From Nocardioides sp. Kera G14 (lineage in GTDB: Bacteria > Actinomycetota > Actinomycetes > Propionibacteriales > Nocardioidaceae): a DNA stretch of 64,000 nucleotides. A program made the position numbers and the translations under genes. This document shows, one piece after another, positions 50,656 through 62,492 of this stretch (positions are counted from its first letter, which is position 1; each line of letters opens with the position of its first letter). The stretch spans positions 372,001 through 436,000 of the forward strand of contig NZ_CP085839.1 in NCBI RefSeq assembly GCF_020715565.1, read 5' to 3'. The notes below the pieces were generated by a model. It worked only from the letters and a program-made list of their open reading frames with translations, did not search any database and was not told the DNA's origin.

Positions 50656-51062
50656 CACCGGCTTCCGGGCACGAGTTCGGCCACCAGGGCGGTGACGCGC
50701 CCTTTGATGTCGTCGCGGATCGCCCGGACGGTCTCGATGCCCTGACCGGCCGGATCCGCGAGATCCCAGTCGAGATAACGCTTGCCGGGATACCAGGTGC
50801 ACTCGTCGCCGCAGCCCATGGTGATGACGATGTCGGCGGCCTGCATCAGCTCCGGGGAGGCGAACTGCGGCGCGGCCGACGAGATGTCGATGCCCTCCTC
50901 GGCCATCGCCTCGACGGCCACCGGATTCAGCGCCGTCCCGGGCTGGGAGCCGGCGGAGAGGACGGCGACCGAGTCCCCCGCGAGGTCGCGGAGGAACCCG
51001 GCCGCCATCTGGGAGCGCCCAGCGTTGTGGACGCACATGAAGAGCACGGTGGGGGCGCTCAT
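50655..51062 (-). CDS. arsC: Arsenate reductase, low-molecular-weight phosphatase type
   Basis: 135 residues from ATG 51062. P-loop VLFMCVHNAGRSQMAAGFLRDLA with the nucleophilic Cys; later ITMGCGDECTWYPGKRYLDWDLADPAGQ with the Cys pair region and Asp acid. It reduces arsenate to arsenite. A longer form from ATG 51104 is possible but lacks a ribosome site. The chosen ATG is one base after the stop of the six-cysteine mini-ORF, suggesting coupling. Confidence 0.9.
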   Translation of the reverse strand: MSAPTVLFMCVHNAGRSQMAAGFLRDLAGDSVAVLSAGSQPGTALNPVAVEAMAEEGIDISSAAPQFASPELMQAADIVITMGCGDECTWYPGKRYLDWDLADPAGQGIETVRAIRDDIKGRVTALVAELVPGSR

Positions 51063-51063
51063 G

Positions 51064-51120
51064 TCAGCAGCAGCCTCCGCAGCAACCGGGGTCGCAGCAG
51101 TCATCGTGTGTTGTCGTCAT
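51064..51120 (-). CDS. Cysteine-rich 18-residue peptide upstream of arsC
   Basis: MTTTHDDCCDPGCCGGCC: six cysteines in three adjacent pairs in the last eleven residues, plus one His and three Asp. The ATG at 51120 has AAGGTGAAGGC just before it. The stop is followed after one base by the arsC ATG, so the two are probably translationally coupled. It is the first reading frame transcribed from the ArsR-type control region. It could be a metalloid-binding peptide or a leader peptide controlling arsC. No homologue is known to me; too short for most gene callers. Confidence 0.6.
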   Translation of the reverse strand: MTTTHDDCCDPGCCGGCC

Positions 51121-51132
51121 GCCTTCACCTTG

Positions 51133-51171
51133 CGACATGACATAGACGGCTGTCAATATAGATACATGTCG
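51133..51171. promoter_or_regulatory. Divergent ars control region, candidate ArsR operator
   Basis: TGACA (51138-51142) and TGTCA (51151-51155) form an inverted repeat with an eight-base centre; CGACATG (51133-51139) and CATGTCG (51165-51171) form an outer pair. The site lies between the divergent arsC-side and arsR-side genes and includes the AT-rich TATAGAT. ArsR-family dimers bind such imperfect palindromes. Confidence 0.58.
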
Positions 51172-51504
51172 AAGTCCCTGCCCCTCGTCGAGTGCTGTGC
51201 ACCGGTCACCAAGGAGCCGATGACGGCCGAGCAGGCCGAGGGCGTCGCGCCGATGCTCAAGGCGCTCGCGGACCCGGTGCGCCTGCGTCTCCTCAGCCTC
51301 GTCGCCGCCCACGAGGACGGGGAGGCCTGCGTCTGCAACCTCAACGACGCCTTCGACCTCTCCCAGCCGACGATCAGCCACCACCTCAAGGTGATGCACG
51401 AGGCGGGCCTCCTCGACCGTGAGAAGCGCGGCACCTGGGTCTACTACGCCGTACGCCGCGACGCGCTCGCCGATCTCGCCGCGCTGCTCGGAGGGGCGGC
51501 GTGA
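51166..51504 (+). CDS. arsR: ArsR-family metalloregulatory repressor
   Basis: 112 residues. Winged helix: LKALADPVRLRLLSLVAAHEDGEACVCNLNDAFDLSQPTISHHLKVMHEAGLLDREKRGTWVYYAV. Possible sensing cysteines are C10 and C11 near the N-terminus and C55 and C57 in ACVCNL. That set resembles the As(III) site of corynebacterial ArsR (N-terminal Cys pair plus one Cys before the DNA helix). It would release the divergent promoter on arsenite. Confidence 0.93.
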   Translation: MSKSLPLVECCAPVTKEPMTAEQAEGVAPMLKALADPVRLRLLSLVAAHEDGEACVCNLNDAFDLSQPTISHHLKVMHEAGLLDREKRGTWVYYAVRRDALADLAALLGGAA

Positions 51505-52214
51505 GGGCCGACGTCGGACGCCGCCTCCTGGCCGAGTTCCTCGGGACGGGTCTCCTCGTCGCCGTCGTGGTCGGCTCGGGCATCGCCGCTCAGCAGCTGT
51601 CGCCGCACGACGTCGGGCTGCAGCTGCTCGAGAACTCGATGGCGACGGTCTTCGGGCTCGCTGCGCTGATCCTCGTCTTCGGGCCGGTCTCGGGCGCCCA
51701 CTTCAACCCGGTCGTCACCCTCGCCGACTGGGCGCTCGGGCCCGACCGTCACGCCGGTGGCCTGCCGGGAGTGGCCGCCTATCTCGTCGCCCAGGTGGCG
51801 GGTGCAATCGGGGGCGCGATCCTGGCCAACGTCATGTTCGGCGTCGACACGTCCCTCTCGGGCAAGGACCGCGACTCGGGCGGGCACCTCGTGGCCGAGG
51901 TCGTCGCCACGGCCGTCCTCCTCCTGCTGATCTTCAGCCTGGTCCGCACCGGCCGCGACGCGTGGGTCGCCCCCGCCGTCGGCGCCTACATCGGCGCCGC
52001 CTACTGGTTCACCTCGTCGACGAGCTTCGCCAACCCTGCCGTCACGGTCGGCCGGATCTTCTCCGACACCTTCGCCGGCATCGCCCCTGCGTCGGCGCCG
52101 GCGTTCATCGCCATGCAACTGGTCGGGCTGGCCGTCGGCGTACTGCTGGTGGTGGTGCTCTACCCGGTCGCCGCGCCGGTCGTGCCGACAGCGCCGGGCC
52201 CCGTGGAGGACTGA
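51501..52214 (+). CDS. Aquaglyceroporin of the ars operon (AqpS-like)
   Basis: 237 residues, MIP family with six helices. The two half-helix motifs are HFNPVVTLADW (NPV in place of NPA) and SFANPAVTVGRIFSDTFAGI. In Sinorhizobium an aquaglyceroporin, AqpS, replaces an ArsB pump and lets arsenite made by ArsC leave the cell. No ArsB/Acr3 is present here, so the same arrangement is likely. Overlaps arsR by four bases. Confidence 0.9.
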   Translation: MRADVGRRLLAEFLGTGLLVAVVVGSGIAAQQLSPHDVGLQLLENSMATVFGLAALILVFGPVSGAHFNPVVTLADWALGPDRHAGGLPGVAAYLVAQVAGAIGGAILANVMFGVDTSLSGKDRDSGGHLVAEVVATAVLLLLIFSLVRTGRDAWVAPAVGAYIGAAYWFTSSTSFANPAVTVGRIFSDTFAGIAPASAPAFIAMQLVGLAVGVLLVVVLYPVAAPVVPTAPGPVED

Positions 52215-52238
52215 CCCTCTCTCGCTGCTCCTTCGTTG

Positions 52239-52255
52239 TTGCGATACGTTTGCAA
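52239..52255 (+). promoter_or_regulatory. Nur-like nickel box before the NiCoT gene
   Basis: TTGCGA, five bases, TTGCAA. This matches the Streptomyces Nur box (tTGCaa-N5-ttGCAA) with two differences. It lies 30 bases before the transporter ATG. It is also the core of a longer palindrome GTTGTTGC-N9-GCAATAAC (52235-52259). Confidence 0.65.
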
Positions 52256-52285
52256 TAACGCACATCGAGCCGGCAGGAGGAGCAG

Positions 52286-53410
52286 ATGAAGTCGGTGCAG
52301 GCCCTCTGGGCGACCCTCGGCGCGGCGGACAAGCGCTCCCTCGCCGGGATGTCCGCCTTCATCGTGCTGCTCCACGTCGTCGGCTTCGGGATCCTCTTCG
52401 GGGCAGTCACGCCGCAGCACCTCCCGCTCGGCGGCGACCACCCGGTCTTCACCGTCGGAGTCGGGCTGCTCGCCTACACCTTCGGCCTGCGACACGCCTT
52501 CGACGCCGACCACATCGCTGCGGTCGACAACACCACGCGCAAGCTGCTCGCCGACAACGTCTCCCGCGAGAGCTCGGGAGAGCCGCAGCAGCGCAAGCCG
52601 CTCTCGGTCGGCTTCTGGTTCTCGCTCGGTCACTCGACGATCGTCTTCGCGCTCGCCTTCCTGCTCTCCCTCGGCGTGAAGGCCCTCGTCAGCGGCGTCG
52701 AGGATGAGGGCTCCACACTCCACACCATCACCGGCCTGATCGGTCCGTCGGTGTCGGGCGTCTTCCTCTGGATCCTCGGAATCCTCAACCTGGTCTCGCT
52801 TCTCGGCATCCTCGCGGTCTTCCGCAAGCTCCGTCGCGGCGAGTTCGACGAGGCCGAGCTCGAGCGCCAGCTGGACTCACGCGGCTTCATGAACCGCATC
52901 CTCGGCGGGCTCACGAAGTCGGTCCGCAAGCCGTGGCACATCTACCCGATCGGTGTCCTCTTCGGACTGGGCTTCGACACGGCGACCGAGGTCGGGCTGC
53001 TCGTGCTCGCCGGCGGCGCGGCCGCGTTCAGTCTGCCGTTCTACGCGATCCTCGTGCTGCCGATCCTCTTCGCGGCCGCGATGTGCCTGGCCGACACGGT
53101 CGACGGCGTCTTCATGAACGCCGCCTACGGCTGGGCCTTCGCCAAGCCGGTGCGCAAGATCTTCTACAACCTGACCATCACGTCGCTCTCGGTCGCCGTG
53201 GCCCTCGTCATCGGCACGATCGAGCTCGTCGGCGTCCTCGCCGACCGACTCGACATCACCACCGGCCCGCTCGCCGCCGTCGCCGACATCCCGCTCGACT
53301 ACGCCGGCTACGTGATCGTCGGCCTCTTCCTCACCGCCTGGGCCGTCGCCCTCGGCATCTGGAAGATCGGGCGGATCGAGGACCGCTGGACGGTCCCCGC
53401 GACCGACTGA
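52286..53410 (+). CDS. NiCoT-family nickel/cobalt transporter
   Basis: 374 residues, about eight helices. Signature in helix 2: GLRHAFDADHIAAVDNTTRKLL. Further NiCoT motifs: FWFSLGHSTIVF, LGFDTATEVGLL and FAAAMCLADTVDGVFMNAAYGWAF. It imports Ni2+ and/or Co2+. GGCAGGAGGAG precedes the ATG. Probably controlled by Nur through the box at 52239-52255, rather than co-transcribed with ars genes, although the gap is only 71 bases. Confidence 0.93.
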   Translation: MKSVQALWATLGAADKRSLAGMSAFIVLLHVVGFGILFGAVTPQHLPLGGDHPVFTVGVGLLAYTFGLRHAFDADHIAAVDNTTRKLLADNVSRESSGEPQQRKPLSVGFWFSLGHSTIVFALAFLLSLGVKALVSGVEDEGSTLHTITGLIGPSVSGVFLWILGILNLVSLLGILAVFRKLRRGEFDEAELERQLDSRGFMNRILGGLTKSVRKPWHIYPIGVLFGLGFDTATEVGLLVLAGGAAAFSLPFYAILVLPILFAAAMCLADTVDGVFMNAAYGWAFAKPVRKIFYNLTITSLSVAVALVIGTIELVGVLADRLDITTGPLAAVADIPLDYAGYVIVGLFLTAWAVALGIWKIGRIEDRWTVPATD

Positions 53411-53411
53411 T

Positions 53412-55127
53412 CTAGATCCAGCGGGAGAACCAGATCCGGTCCAGCCACTGGCTGTGGGTCAGCAGCGCGTTGGTGTAGATCGGCCAGAACCAGGCGAAGT
53501 TCGCCACCACGAGGATCGTGAAGATCCCCGCGATCGCGGTGCCGACCGTACGCCGACGCCCGACCGTTGCAGGACCGATGATCGTCCCGAGCGTAAGGGC
53601 CAGCGCGACCACCGTGAACGGCAGGCAGACGATCGCGTAGTAGCTGAAGATCGGGCGGTCGTCGTACTGGAACCAGGGCAGCCAGGTGGAGGCGACACCG
53701 ACGACGGCGACGCCGAACCGCCAGTCCCGCTTGAGGATCCACATCACGCAGGCGAAGACCAGCGCGAGCACGCCGCCCCACCACAGCACCGGCGTGCCGA
53801 GCAGGAGGACCTGGCGCAGGCAGTCCGAGCCCTGGGGTGCGGTGCAGGTCTCGCCCTCACTGCTCACGCCGGGCTGGATGCCGGTGTCGGCCGCGACGCC
53901 GACGGGCCGGTTGAGCAGCAGCCAGCCGGCGGGGTTGGAGGCATAGGTGTGCGTCGCGCAGTTGAGGAAGTGGGTGTGGAAGGTCCACACGTCCTCGTGG
54001 TAGTACCAGAGGCTGCGCAGCGACTGGGTGATCTCGCCCAGGCCGGAGGCGTCCGGCTCGGTCGCCGTGGGCCACTTCGCCGAGGTGTCGGGGTCGTCGC
54101 TGATGTACGTCTCGTTCTTGTCGCCCCCGCAGTGACCGTGCCCGGTGTACTGCGTGTACTGCGTCGAGGAGAGGTTCGCCTCGTAGACGTCGGCGTGGGC
54201 GAGCCAGCCTCCCCACGTCGCGACGTACACGACGAAGGCGACGACGACGAGGTAGAGCACCGCGGGGAGGCCGTCGGTGATCGCTGCCTTCAGCAGGGCG
54301 AGGCGGACGCCGAAGGAGCGGCGGGCACCGGCACTCCAGATCCAGACCATGATCCCGAAGGCGGCGAGCGGGTACATCGCGGTCCACTTGGTGCCGCAGG
54401 CCAGCCCCCACAGCAGGCCGCTGGCCAGCAGCCACGGGCGCCACAGGACCAGCGGACCCCACGACCGGGCGGCCTCGATCGGTGCTTCGAGCCGGGCAGC
54501 GAGCCGGCCGCGGTACCAGTCGCGGTCCGCGACCATGCAGCTCACCGCGGCGAGGGTGAAGAGCGCCAGGAAGATGTCGAGCAGGGCCAGCCGGGAGAGC
54601 ACGAACTCCAGGCCGTCGAAGCAGAGCAGTACGCCGGCCAGGCAGCCCAGCAGCGTCGAGCCGCTCAGCCGCCGGGTGAGCCGGATGACCACCATGACCA
54701 GGAGCGCGCCGGCGATCGCCGGCGCCATCCGCCAGCCGGTCGGATCCATGCCGAAGACCTTCTCGCCCAGCGCGATCAGCCACTTGCCGACCTCGGGGTG
54801 GACGATCATCTCCGGCGTCTCCTTCCAGACGCCGGTGAGGGTGCCGTCGAGGATCTTCTCGTTCGCGCCGTCGATGTAGTCGCGGGCGTAGCCGAAGTGG
54901 AGCAGGCTCCACGCGTCCTTGGCGTAGTAGGTCTCGTCGAACTCGAAGGTCCGGGGCGTGCCGAGGTGCCAGAGCCGGAGCACGAAGGCGGCGACCGTGA
55001 TCAGGACGGTCGCGCACCAGCCGACCACCGGGTCGCGGCCGCGGATCGCGCCGCGGGCACGCTGCCACGCCGTCGGCGTCGTCGTGGTCAGGGGCGCGTG
55101 CGGCTCGCCGTCGATCAGCAGGGTCAC
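53412..55127 (-). CDS. pmt: Protein O-mannosyltransferase (PMT, GT39)
   Basis: 571 residues from GTG 55127, about ten helices. Catalytic loop: HLGTPRTFEFDETYYAKDAWSLL (Asp-Glu), then PEVGKWLIALGEKVFG. A C-terminal PMT 4TM region (WLPWFQYDDRPIFSYYAIVCLPF) is present. It transfers mannose from polyprenyl-phosphate mannose to Ser/Thr of exported proteins. The GT2 at 61.5 kb could supply the donor. Convergent with the NiCoT gene (1-base gap) and divergent from rsmI. Confidence 0.92.
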   Translation of the reverse strand: MTLLIDGEPHAPLTTTTPTAWQRARGAIRGRDPVVGWCATVLITVAAFVLRLWHLGTPRTFEFDETYYAKDAWSLLHFGYARDYIDGANEKILDGTLTGVWKETPEMIVHPEVGKWLIALGEKVFGMDPTGWRMAPAIAGALLVMVVIRLTRRLSGSTLLGCLAGVLLCFDGLEFVLSRLALLDIFLALFTLAAVSCMVADRDWYRGRLAARLEAPIEAARSWGPLVLWRPWLLASGLLWGLACGTKWTAMYPLAAFGIMVWIWSAGARRSFGVRLALLKAAITDGLPAVLYLVVVAFVVYVATWGGWLAHADVYEANLSSTQYTQYTGHGHCGGDKNETYISDDPDTSAKWPTATEPDASGLGEITQSLRSLWYYHEDVWTFHTHFLNCATHTYASNPAGWLLLNRPVGVAADTGIQPGVSSEGETCTAPQGSDCLRQVLLLGTPVLWWGGVLALVFACVMWILKRDWRFGVAVVGVASTWLPWFQYDDRPIFSYYAIVCLPFTVVALALTLGTIIGPATVGRRRTVGTAIAGIFTILVVANFAWFWPIYTNALLTHSQWLDRIWFSRWI

Positions 55128-55175
55128 GGCGCACAGACTATGTCTCGCCCTGTCACCGTCTGCGAGGATCACCGG

Positions 55176-56012
55176 GTGAGTGGAGTCCTGGTGCTGGCGG
55201 CGACCCCGATCGGCCGGATCGAGGACGCGCCGCCGCGGCTCGCCACCGAGCTGGCCGCCGCCACGGTCATCGCCGCGGAGGACACCCGTCGCCTCCGCCG
55301 GCTGGTCTCGGAGCTCGGCGTCGAGCTCAGCGGCCGCGTCGTCTCCTATTTCGAGGGCAACGAGGTGCAGCGCACGCCGCAGCTGCTCGACGCGCTGCTC
55401 GCGGGGGAGCGGGTCGTGCTGGTGACCGACGCCGGGATGCCGTCGGTCTCCGACCCGGGCTACCGGCTCGTGGCCGCGGCGGTCGAGGCCGACGTACGCA
55501 TCACTGCTGTGCCGGGCCCGTCGGCCGTGCTCACGGCGCTGGCCGTGAGCGGCCTGCCCGTGGACCGCTTCTGCTTCGAGGGCTTCCTCCCGCGCAAGGC
55601 CGGCGAACGCTCTCGCCGCCTCGACGGCCTGGCGACCGAGGAGCGGACGATGGTCTTCTTCGAGGCGCCGCACCGAACCCACGCCGCCCTCGCCGCGATG
55701 GCCGAGGCCTTCGGTGCCGACCGCCCCGCGGCCGTCTGTCGCGAGCTGACCAAGACCTATGAGGAGGTACGTCGGGGCCCGCTCGGCCAGCTCGCCGACT
55801 GGGCCGCCGAGGAGGTCCGTGGCGAGATCACGATCGTGGTCTCGGGCCACGTGCCGGCCGAGGTCGACGCGAGCCCGGAATCGCTGCGCGCGCTCGTCGC
55901 GGCGTTGGAGGACGACGGCATGAGCCGCAAGGACGCGATCGTCGCGGCCGCGAAGCAGGCCGGCGTGCCCAAGCGCGAGGTCTACGACCTCGTGCACAAG
56001 CCGAAGCCCTAG
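55176..56012 (+). CDS. rsmI: 16S rRNA 2'-O-ribose C1402 methyltransferase RsmI
   Basis: 278 residues from GTG 55176. Seen: LVLAATPIGRIEDAPPRLATELAAATVIAAEDTRRLRRL, LVTDAGMPSVSDPGYRLV, AVPGPSAVLTALAVSGLP and FFEAPHRTHAAL. These are RsmI motifs. The open frame extends far upstream but antisense to pmt and without coding features. Confidence 0.95.
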   Translation: MSGVLVLAATPIGRIEDAPPRLATELAAATVIAAEDTRRLRRLVSELGVELSGRVVSYFEGNEVQRTPQLLDALLAGERVVLVTDAGMPSVSDPGYRLVAAAVEADVRITAVPGPSAVLTALAVSGLPVDRFCFEGFLPRKAGERSRRLDGLATEERTMVFFEAPHRTHAALAAMAEAFGADRPAAVCRELTKTYEEVRRGPLGQLADWAAEEVRGEITIVVSGHVPAEVDASPESLRALVAALEDDGMSRKDAIVAAAKQAGVPKREVYDLVHKPKP

Positions 56013-56076
56013 CCGACCTCCGGGTTCTCGCCCCTCGAGAGCCGGACTTCTGCCCCACCTCCCTAGGCTTGCGGGC
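56013..56076. repeat. Two 22-bp degenerate repeats between rsmI and tatD
   Basis: Immediately after the rsmI stop region, two units of exactly 22 bases follow each other (about 56013-56034 and 56035-56056), one beginning CCGACCTCCGGG and the next TCGAGAGCCGGA, both ending in CCCC. They match the units inside the ABC-F gene and near the 4-kb glycosyltransferase. Confidence 0.6.
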
Positions 56077-56904
56077 GTGAGCTTCCCGCCGATCCCTGCG
56101 CCCCTTCCGCACCCGGTCGTCGACAACCACACCCACCTCGACATCGAGCGTGCTGGCGAGCATCTCGCGATCGACGAGGCGCTGGAGAGGGCGGCTAGCG
56201 TCGGCGTCACCCGCATGGTGCAGGTCGGCACCGACCTCGCCTCCTCGCGCTGGGCCGTCGAGGCGGCCGCCTCGCATCCGCAGCTGATCGCGGCCGTCGC
56301 GCTGCACCCCAACGACGCACCCCTGCACAGCGCGGCGGACCTGGAGGCCGCGCTCGACGAGATCGAGGAGCTCGCCCACGTCCACGACCGGGTCCGTGCG
56401 GTGGGGGAGACCGGCCTCGACTTCTTCCGGACGGCTGAGGACGGCGTCGCGGCGCAGCAACACAGCTTCCGCCGGCACATCGACATCGCCAAGCGGCACG
56501 ACCGCACCCTCCAGATCCACGACCGCGATGCGCACCAGGCGATCCTCGAGGCGATCGATGCCGAGGGCGCCCCCGACCGCTGGGTGATGCACTGCTTCTC
56601 CGGAGACGCCTCCTTCGCCCGGGAGTGCCTCGACCGCGGAGCCCATCTCTCCTTCGCCGGAACCGTCACCTTCAAGAACGCACCGCACCTACGCGAGGCC
56701 CTCGCGATCGCGCCACTCGACCGGATCCTCGTCGAGACCGACGCGCCCTTCCTCACGCCGCACCCGCACCGCGGCGACACGAACAGCTCCTACCTGATCC
56801 CCGTCACGCTTCGCGCGATGGCCGAGGTCCGCGAGATGGATCTCGGCGAGCTGTGCGCCGCGATCGACGCGAACACCGAGGCCGCGTTCGGCGGCACGTG
56901 GTAG
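56077..56904 (+). CDS. tatD: TatD-family metal-dependent hydrolase
   Basis: 275 residues, GTG start. Metal ligands: VVDNHTHLD, RAVGETGLDFFR, LQIHDRDAHQA, VMHCFSGD and ILVETDAPFLTP. TatD proteins are 3'-5' exonucleases or DNases. Gene order tatD-rpf-rsmA-ispE is standard in actinobacteria. Confidence 0.94.
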   Translation: MSFPPIPAPLPHPVVDNHTHLDIERAGEHLAIDEALERAASVGVTRMVQVGTDLASSRWAVEAAASHPQLIAAVALHPNDAPLHSAADLEAALDEIEELAHVHDRVRAVGETGLDFFRTAEDGVAAQQHSFRRHIDIAKRHDRTLQIHDRDAHQAILEAIDAEGAPDRWVMHCFSGDASFARECLDRGAHLSFAGTVTFKNAPHLREALAIAPLDRILVETDAPFLTPHPHRGDTNSSYLIPVTLRAMAEVREMDLGELCAAIDANTEAAFGGTW

Positions 56905-57796
<892 letters not shown>

Positions 57797-57821
57797 GTCG
57801 CGAGGCCGATAGCCTTCCCTC

Positions 57822-58679
57822 ATGCTTGCACCTCGTCTGCTCGGCCCTGCCGAGGTGCGCACGCTGGCCGCGGAGCTCGACCTGCGCCCCACGAAGCAGA
57901 AGGGCCAGAACTTCGTCATCGACGCCAACACCGTCCGCCGGATCGTCCGTGAATCCGGCGTCGGTGCCGACGATGTCGTCGTCGAGGTCGGGCCGGGACT
58001 CGGCTCGCTGACCTTGGCGATCCTCGAGACCGGCGCGCAGGTGACGGCGATCGAGATCGACGACCTGCTGGCCTCGCGCCTGCCGCAGACCATCTCGGAG
58101 CACGCACCGGACCAGGCGGCCGCCTTCCGGCTCGTCCACGCCGACGCGCTGCGCGTGACCGCTGCGGACCTCGCCGAGACGCCCGCCCCGACGGCGCTCG
58201 TGGCCAACCTGCCCTACAACGTCAGCGTCCCTGTCCTGCTCCACCTGATGGCTCTGCTCCCCACGCTGGAGAAGGGCCTCGTGATGGTCCAGGCCGAGGT
58301 GGCCGACCGCCTCGCCGCCACCCCGGGCTCCAAGGTCTACGGCGTCCCGTCGGTCAAGGCCGCCTGGTACGCCGACGTACGCCGTGCCGGTGCCATCGGC
58401 CGCAACGTCTTCTGGCCCGCGCCGAACGTCGACTCCGGTCTCGTCTACTGGGAGCACCACGCGCCACCGACGACCTCCGTGGCGCGCGAGGACGTGTTCA
58501 AGCTCGTGGACGCCGCGTTCGCGCAGCGCCGCAAGGGACTCCGCGGTGCGCTCAAGGCGTACGGCGTCACCGAGTCCCACCTCCGGGCCGCAGGGCTCGA
58601 CCCGCTGGTCCGCGGCGAGCAGCTCACCATCCACGACTTCGTCCGACTGGCCGAGGCGACCTCAGGAGTCTCCGCATGA
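57822..58679 (+). CDS. rsmA: 16S rRNA dimethyladenosine transferase RsmA (KsgA)
   Basis: 285 residues. SAM-binding [35 protein letters not shown], and the active-site [14 protein letters not shown]. Start near [10 protein letters not shown] as in KsgA. It dimethylates A1518/A1519 (E. coli numbering). Overlaps ispE by four bases. Confidence 0.95.
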   Translation: MLAPRLLGPAEVRTLAAELDLRPTKQKGQNFVIDANTVRRIVRESGVGADDVVVEVGPGLGSLTLAILETGAQVTAIEIDDLLASRLPQTISEHAPDQAAAFRLVHADALRVTAADLAETPAPTALVANLPYNVSVPVLLHLMALLPTLEKGLVMVQAEVADRLAATPGSKVYGVPSVKAAWYADVRRAGAIGRNVFWPAPNVDSGLVYWEHHAPPTTSVAREDVFKLVDAAFAQRRKGLRGALKAYGVTESHLRAAGLDPLVRGEQLTIHDFVRLAEATSGVSA

Positions 58680-59596
58680 CGCAGGCAGTGACCGTCCGGG
58701 CGCCGGCCAAGATCAACCTCTACCTCGGTGTCGGTCCGGTCCGCGAGGACGGCTTCCATCCGCTCGCGACGGTCTACCAGGCGATCGGGCTCTACGACGA
58801 CGTCACGGTGACGCCGGCGGAGCAGTGGGAGATCCACACCGTCGCAGACGCCGGCATCGACCTGGCCGCCGTCCCGGACGACGAGGACAACATCGCGATC
58901 CGTGCCGGCAAGGCACTGGTGGCCCACCACCACAGGCCCGAGCTCGCCGCGCATGTCGAGATCCACAAGGGGATCCCGGTCGCAGGCGGCATGGGCGGCG
59001 GTAGTGCTGACGCCGCCGCGACCCTCGTCGCGGTCGACCGGCTCTTCGACCTCAACACCTCCGACGACGACCTGCTCGCGATCGCGGCCGAGCTCGGCTC
59101 CGACGTCCCCTTCGCGCTCATCGGCGGGACGGCCATCGGCACCGGCCGCGGCGAGATCGTCGAGCCCGTCGTCGACACCACGCAGTGCTGGTGGGTCGTC
59201 GTACCGCATGAGATCGGCCTGTCCACGCCGCTCGTCTACAAGCACTTCGACATGATGGTGGCCGAGGAGCTGCTCGAGGCCTTCCAGCCGGCGATTCCCC
59301 AGTCCCTGCTCGGAGATCTCGCGACCGGGGACGTGTTGACGCTCACGCCCGACCTCGAGAACGACCTCGCTGCGGCGGCGTACGACCTCCGTCCCGACCT
59401 TGTCGAGCTCCGCGAGCGGCTGGAGCGGCTGTGGCCCGACGCCGTGCTGCTCTCGGGCTCCGGCCCGACGCAGCTCGCCCTCTTCGCCGACCGCGACGCC
59501 GCCCGCATCGCGGCCGGCACCCTGAGCCAGGAGGGCCTCACCCACTGGCTCGCCCCAGGCCCGGTCGCCGGCTGCACCGTCATCGACTACAGCTGA
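58676..59596 (+). CDS. ispE: 4-diphosphocytidyl-2-C-methyl-D-erythritol kinase IspE
   Basis: 306 residues, GHMP kinase. Motifs: [50 protein letters not shown] and [13 protein letters not shown]. It phosphorylates CDP-methylerythritol in the non-mevalonate isoprenoid pathway. Coupled to rsmA. Confidence 0.95.
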   Translation: MTQAVTVRAPAKINLYLGVGPVREDGFHPLATVYQAIGLYDDVTVTPAEQWEIHTVADAGIDLAAVPDDEDNIAIRAGKALVAHHHRPELAAHVEIHKGIPVAGGMGGGSADAAATLVAVDRLFDLNTSDDDLLAIAAELGSDVPFALIGGTAIGTGRGEIVEPVVDTTQCWWVVVPHEIGLSTPLVYKHFDMMVAEELLEAFQPAIPQSLLGDLATGDVLTLTPDLENDLAAAAYDLRPDLVELRERLERLWPDAVLLSGSGPTQLALFADRDAARIAAGTLSQEGLTHWLAPGPVAGCTVIDYS

Positions 59597-59626
59597 TCGG
59601 GAGCGGCCTGAGAGACTGGAGGCCTC

Positions 59627-61444
<1,818 letters not shown>

Positions 61445-62492
61445 GCCTCAGCAACACGTGGCTCGCAGGTCGTCCGGAGTTCACCGGGCGCTGTGACGAT
61501 CGGCGGATCAGCTCAGACCCAAGGAGCGCTGCCATCGACATCTCGGTTGTCATCCCCGCCAAGGACGAGGCCCGCACGATCCGTCCGCTCGTCGACGAGA
61601 TCGTGGTCGCTCTCGGGGCCAATCCTGACGCCACGTGGGAGGTCGTCTTCATCGACGACGGCAGCACCGACGGCACCTGGGAGGAGATCCGCAGCGTCGC
61701 GAAGGACGTCCCGGAGGTCCGGGGGCTCAAACTGCGCACCAACGTGGGCAAGGCCGACGCCCTCTCCGCCGGCCTCGACGAGGCGCGCGGCCGCGTCATC
61801 ATCACCATGGACGCCGACATGCAGGACGATCCGGCCGAGCTGCCGCGGATGCTCGCCACGATGGACGAGGGCTACGACCTCGTCACCGGCTACAAGGTGG
61901 TCCGCAAGGACCCGCTCAGCAAAAGACTCCCGAGCAAGCTCTTCAACCGCGCGACCGGCGTCGTGACCGGCCTGAAGCTCAACGACCACAACAGCGGCCT
62001 CCGCGTCGGCTACCGCGAGATCTACGACCAGGTCCCGCTGTACGGCGAGCTCCACCGCTACGTCCCGGCACTCGCCCACGCCAACGGCTTCAAGGTGACC
62101 GAGGTGCCGGTCAACCACCGGCCGCGGACCTACGGCCACTCCAAGTACGGCTTCGAGCGCTACGTCCGCGGCGCCCTCGACCTGCTCACGGTCGTCTCGC
62201 TGACCCGCTACGGCCGCCGGCCGTCCCACCTGCTCGGCGGCCTCGGCCTGGTCTTCGGCCTGATCGGCACGCTCACGCTCATCTACCTCACGGGCGTCTG
62301 GCTCTTCACCGACCACGCGATCGGCACCCGGCCGCTGCTGCAGTTCGGTGTCCTCTTCGACATCCTCGCGGTGCAGCTGCTCGGCATGGGCCTGATCGCC
62401 GAGCTCATCCTCAACCGCACGGACCTCCGCCGCACGCGGATCACGCCGGTGACGGCGTACGTCAACCGGCTTCCCGGCGAGGCCGACGCCGC

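Noticed and set aside
53412..56780. Minus-strand frame running from PMT through rsmI and into tatD
   Set aside because: Only the part up to GTG 55127 encodes PMT; the rest is antisense to rsmI and tatD, both with complete family motifs.
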